From Listeria ilorinensis (GTDB lineage: Bacteria > Bacillota > Bacilli > Lactobacillales > Listeriaceae), in the NCBI RefSeq assembly GCF_913566895.1, contig NZ_CAJYCN010000016.1:17524-81523 (forward strand): a stretch of 64,000 nt of DNA, in the 5' to 3' direction. Made by a program: the position numbers and the translations under genes. Shown here piece after piece: positions 61,570 through 64,000 of the stretch. Within the stretch, counting starts at the first letter, position 1. Each line of letters opens with the position of its first letter. Below the pieces are notes generated by a model. The model worked only from the letters and a program-made list of their open reading frames with translations. It searched no databases and had not been told where the DNA came from.

Positions 61570-61609
61570 CAAAAATGAACATGTCTAAAATATAAGTAGA
61601 CATGTTCAT
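61570..61609 (-). terminator. terminator of the Rhs-module transcript
   Basis: Perfect 13-base arms ATGAACATGTCTA/TAGACATGTTCAT with a nine-base loop, then five T on the minus strand. Positioned after the HEIQH ORF and before the LipA-like gene. Confidence 0.75.
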
Positions 61610-61774
61610 AAACTGTATTTTTGCTTATGCTTATCCATTATTCTTCTTAGTAACTGTAAAAATATAAGTTAATTAGGAATTATTATTCTTAATAGAATTT
61701 CCACATGCCCTTTTTGCTTCTTACATGAAGATTTCTAATTCATTTGAAAAGCAGTTCATTTTTCTTTAAATTTT

Positions 61775-62182
61775 CTACCTAAAGCATTGAGGAAATTTAT
61801 CTTTCAAAAATCCCTCTACAAAAAAAGTAATATATTCCTCTGTTAACTCTGCGGCTCCGTTTATCGCTATTTCCTCATCAAACTCTTCATCGTCTAGCCA
61901 TTGATAATAATGTTGAATTTCATGAGATAAAGTATTTAATATGGTAAAAGCTGCCTGAAATACGCCCTCTTCCTTCTTTAGTAGTTGGAAATCACCGGTA
62001 GCAATTCTGATATATGGTTCCTCTGTTTTTTCATAGGGACCAAAAAATGTTCCGCTCGCTGGCTCCCCGCTTTGAGTGTTTTTCAACAAATTATCTTCTT
62101 TGATATAAACAATCACTCTTTGAGGGAATTGATAATTAGTCCGCAACCACCGAGCATATTCAATAAACATTCTTTTTAGCAA
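61775..62182 (-). CDS. 5'-truncated HExxH protein of the Rhs array
   Basis: 135 residues from a TTG. A zincin-like motif TLSHEIQHYYQW (about 84-95) is followed by an acidic stretch and ITFFVEGF. The frame stays open and reads like protein to 62224 (including IRIVNQKNVSPLLKRM), but there is no ATG with a ribosome site, so the gene seems to have lost its start. It could be a toxin fragment (metallopeptidase-type Rhs C-terminus) or an immunity protein; I cannot decide. Base composition is more AT-rich than the left neighbours. Confidence 0.55.
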   Translation of the reverse strand: MLKRMFIEYARWLRTNYQFPQRVIVYIKEDNLLKNTQSGEPASGTFFGPYEKTEEPYIRIATGDFQLLKKEEGVFQAAFTILNTLSHEIQHYYQWLDDEEFDEEIAINGAAELTEEYITFFVEGFLKDKFPQCFR

Positions 62183-62240
62183 AGGAGAAACATTTTTTTG
62201 GTTTACTATTCTAATGCCGACCTTTTATATACTAGATTAT

Positions 62241-62442
62241 TCATCTAGTTTTCTTCCAAACCCATTTCCCCTTCTTGCCAATACCATAACCAATAGCAAG
62301 GATACCTGCAACTCCTGCTGAGTAAAACTATTAGATTGCAGACACTACTATCACAAAATGTCCATTTTGATCAAAACCCTTTGTTAGATTACTACCGACA
62401 TAATTGTAGCCACACATTGAAATTGGATTGTCTTCATCTCCT
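62241..62442 (-). pseudogene. decayed Rhs C-terminal module
   Basis: In one frame (62331-62442) GDEDNPISMCGYNYVGSN and DQNGHF align with the Rhs core tail GDEDDPQTMNGYNYANNN and DPDGHW of the gene at 62947-63729. A stop follows; the frame then shifts and continues (62241-62327) with YSAGVAGILAIGYGIGKKG, a linker like those that lead into Rhs toxins, before another stop. The toxin part is gone or frameshifted into the next ORF. Confidence 0.8.
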
Positions 62443-62479
62443 AATGAAAGTAATTAAACTTAAGAAATAAAGGATATTG

Positions 62480-62950
62480 TCAATTGTTTTCTTTAGCAAA
62501 TTCATCAATAAATGATAAATTTACTATATTGGCTGAATAAGCTTCTAGAATACTAGAATCTGATAAGTTGATAATAATTGGAAAAGTTGATAATAAACAT
62601 GTCTTCAAATTATCTAGATGAGCCATTCTATCAATACCTGATTTCTCAAGCGATTCAATAAAATTGCGCCCTTTCTCAATAAACAAGTACCATTCGTAAT
62701 CTGAACCTTCATTAAATCTAGATCCATCTACCTTGAAAAAATGAGCAAATGTCATTCTAATTTTGCTTTTTTTAATACAAATAGATACTTCTGCATGAGG
62801 ATCTTTTTGATGTGACACATAGTATTCATATATATCATAACTCAACTCTAATTTATTAATAATTTTTTTAATATCTTCATGGATTTCTGCAAAATACTTC
62901 CCTTTGTTATCATATGAATCAGCAGTAGTTATACCTTTTAAATATATCAT
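62480..62950 (-). CDS. putative immunity protein of the Rhs toxin
   Basis: 156 residues, acidic, mixed alpha/beta, no signal peptide and no family recognised (IHEDIKKIINKLELSYDIYEYY, WYLFIEKGRNFIESLEKSGI). The ATG overlaps the toxin stop by four bases and has its own GGAG nine bases upstream, whereas the toxin frame has no ribosome site. Position and size are those of a cognate immunity gene, which is inference from context. Confidence 0.7.
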   Translation of the reverse strand: MIYLKGITTADSYDNKGKYFAEIHEDIKKIINKLELSYDIYEYYVSHQKDPHAEVSICIKKSKIRMTFAHFFKVDGSRFNEGSDYEWYLFIEKGRNFIESLEKSGIDRMAHLDNLKTCLLSTFPIIINLSDSSILEAYSANIVNLSFIDEFAKENN

Positions 62951-63729
62951 TTCTTTTTACTCCAATTCTTTGCTTTTTTTATGGTAATCCTAATAGTCCC
63001 CTTACTAGATCTATTCCACTTCCCTTTATATCTAGAGTATTTATTACTCTGTAGATGCCACCCATGATTATTGTGTGGAGTATGAAATTCCCAACTACGA
63101 TAAGTTCTTTTACCGTTTTTCTTCTTTTTAGAGTAAATAAACCCCATATACCCTTTATCTTTTTTATTTTGCCCCTTTATTCTACCAACTTTATGAATTC
63201 TATACGGAACTTTATTCCAAGCTTTTTTAGCTGTCTTCTTTACCCACTTCCCAGCTTTCTTCGCACCTTTCCAAGCTTTTGGACCATATTTTGCGATGCC
63301 TCTAAGAACTGGTACCACCCAGTGTCCATCAGGATCCACATAGATTACTGGATTATTATTCGCGTAATTGTACCCGTTCATTGTCTGTGGATCGTCTTCA
63401 TCGCCTGGATCTGGGTCGTATGCGGTAAATACGCCTTGTTCCGGCACATAATAGCGCGCCATCAAGTAGTACTGCTGGATTTCTGCGTCGTACATATAAC
63501 CGGCATAACCATATGGATTCGATTTTGCTTCCGCAGTTTTCGTCTCACTTTTTAAGACATTTCCCCACGCGTCGTATTGGTACTCCGCCACTATATCACC
63601 TGACGCATTCGTTAACGCAATTACATCGCCTTGTCCATTATAATGATACGTCATCGTCTGACCATTCATCTTCATTGCCAGTCGGATACCATTATCGGCA
63701 TAAATGTATTGACGCAGCACCTTGCCCAA
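62947..63729 (-). CDS. orphan Rhs/WapA C-terminal toxin module
   Basis: 260 residues: the end of an Rhs repeat core (residues 1-130: YHYNGQGDVIALTNASGDIV, YDAWGNVL, NPYGYAGYMYDAEIQQYYLMARYY, FTAYDPDPGDEDDP, GYNYANNNPVIYVDPDGHW) and a variable Lys-rich C-terminus (about 140-260) with WEFHTPHNNHGWHLQ, a His-rich motif that may be catalytic. The frame opens at 63750 after a stop and begins without ribosome site (TTG), so over a thousand residues of the usual N-terminus are absent. This is an orphan module rather than a full Rhs protein. Confidence 0.8.
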   Translation of the reverse strand: MGKVLRQYIYADNGIRLAMKMNGQTMTYHYNGQGDVIALTNASGDIVAEYQYDAWGNVLKSETKTAEAKSNPYGYAGYMYDAEIQQYYLMARYYVPEQGVFTAYDPDPGDEDDPQTMNGYNYANNNPVIYVDPDGHWVVPVLRGIAKYGPKAWKGAKKAGKWVKKTAKKAWNKVPYRIHKVGRIKGQNKKDKGYMGFIYSKKKKNGKRTYRSWEFHTPHNNHGWHLQSNKYSRYKGKWNRSSKGTIRITIKKAKNWSKKK

Positions 63730-63783
63730 TCGTTCGTTTCGTAAAGTACGTCAAAGTTATTCCTATATAGTGAATTATTTACC

Positions 63784-63948
63784 TTAAACAAATAATTGAT
63801 ATACTCCTAGTGTTAGATATATAGAAAAAGAAACGACACATAAAATAAATGCACAGATTTTATACATTTTAGTATGTACTGTTGCATTTTTCATATGTAA
63901 AAGAAAAAAGATTATTAAAACATTAATTATAATCGCCAATTGTAACAA
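63784..63948 (-). CDS. small membrane protein, possible immunity of an upstream Rhs toxin
   Basis: 54 residues from a TTG at 63948 with AAAGGAG eight bases upstream. Two hydrophobic segments (about 3-17, LAIIINVLIIFFLLH, and 31-53, ICAFILCVVSFSIYLTLGV) flank a short basic loop. No family recognised. It lies before the orphan toxin module, where the immunity gene of a preceding Rhs gene would be, off the right edge. Confidence 0.55.
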   Translation of the reverse strand: MLQLAIIINVLIIFFLLHMKNATVHTKMYKICAFILCVVSFSIYLTLGVYQLFV

Positions 63949-64000
63949 TATAATCGCTCCTTTACTTTAATGATTAGCAAAGTATATTAAAATAAATGAC

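Noticed and set aside
61570..61609. A 13-bp inverted repeat as a regulator operator for the LipA-like gene
   Set aside because: The T-run directly after it on the minus strand and its position after an ORF make a terminator the simpler reading.
62480..62950. A phage or plasmid gene
   Set aside because: Overlap with the Rhs toxin frame and the surrounding Rhs remnants explain it better.
1..64000. CRISPR arrays, insertion sequences, prophage or replication origin
   Set aside because: No spaced direct repeats, transposase, integrase, capsid or DnaA-box cluster was seen.

Overview
This window is a chromosomal segment of a low-GC Firmicute, almost certainly a Listeria. The evidence is a 156-residue Dps/ferritin of the Listeria Fri type, a type I LtaS, a class A sortase, an lmo0937-type micro-membrane protein, and a gene order between about 1 and 51 kb that follows from memory the L. 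monocytogenes lmo0906-lmo0956 block in inverse orientation. Differences in content (a NanE/PTS operon, an Rhs remnant, a deleted glycosyltransferase) suggest a more distant species such as L. grayi; that species guess is inference.

Layout. 0-5 kb: the 5' part of nagA with a NagR/DasR-like operator on its promoter, a liaIH-like (PspA) cell-envelope stress pair, small membrane proteins and two tandem DUF915 hydrolases. 5-15 kb: acetyltransferase/AI-2E permease pair, GntR regulator with CynX-type transporter, M20 amidohydrolase, HesB-like protein, PerR-controlled Fri, a SUKH protein/LMW phosphatase pair, nitroreductase, trmL-queG and tRNA-Gly. 15-25 kb: a 3' remnant of a glycosyltransferase, lplA, sortase A, DNA glycosylase, ltaS, dicarboxylate symporter, SDR and a KdpD stub without kinase. 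25-36 kb: a TetR/ABC exporter operon with its operator, coaA, the YcgQ/YcgR-like pair, a sortase-type surface protein, an Eis-like acetyltransferase and an ABC-F protein behind a 1-2-3-4 attenuator with a three-codon leader ORF. 36-43 kb: a seven-gene amino-sugar operon (nanE, Gfo/Idh/MocA, PTS EIICB, HAD, EIIA, ROK, RpiR) with twin operators on its promoter. 43-51 kb: SSADH, FocA, GyrI-like protein, a YtrA-type regulator with 25-bp operator, AI-2E permease, histidine phosphatase, glutathione reductase. 51-61 kb: YjeM-like permease, phosphatase, YdeI, leucine dehydrogenase carrying an exact 458-bp tandem duplication, OsmC, a membrane protein behind what reads as a yybP-ykoY (Mn2+) riboswitch, nfeD-floA, hup and a LipA-like phosphatase. 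61-64 kb: an AT-rich Rhs/WapA toxin-immunity module array with at least one intact toxin/immunity pair and one decayed module.

How parts connect. NanE product (GlcNAc-6-P) is the substrate of NagA at the left end, so the sugar operon can drain into the nag pathway. Sortase A in the window could act on the surface protein, whose sorting motif is atypical (LVETG). The most novel-looking material is the Rhs module array, the Mn-riboswitch-controlled membrane protein of unknown function, the ABC-F attenuator, the exact gene-fragment duplication, and the PTS/NanE operon lacking a sialate lyase.
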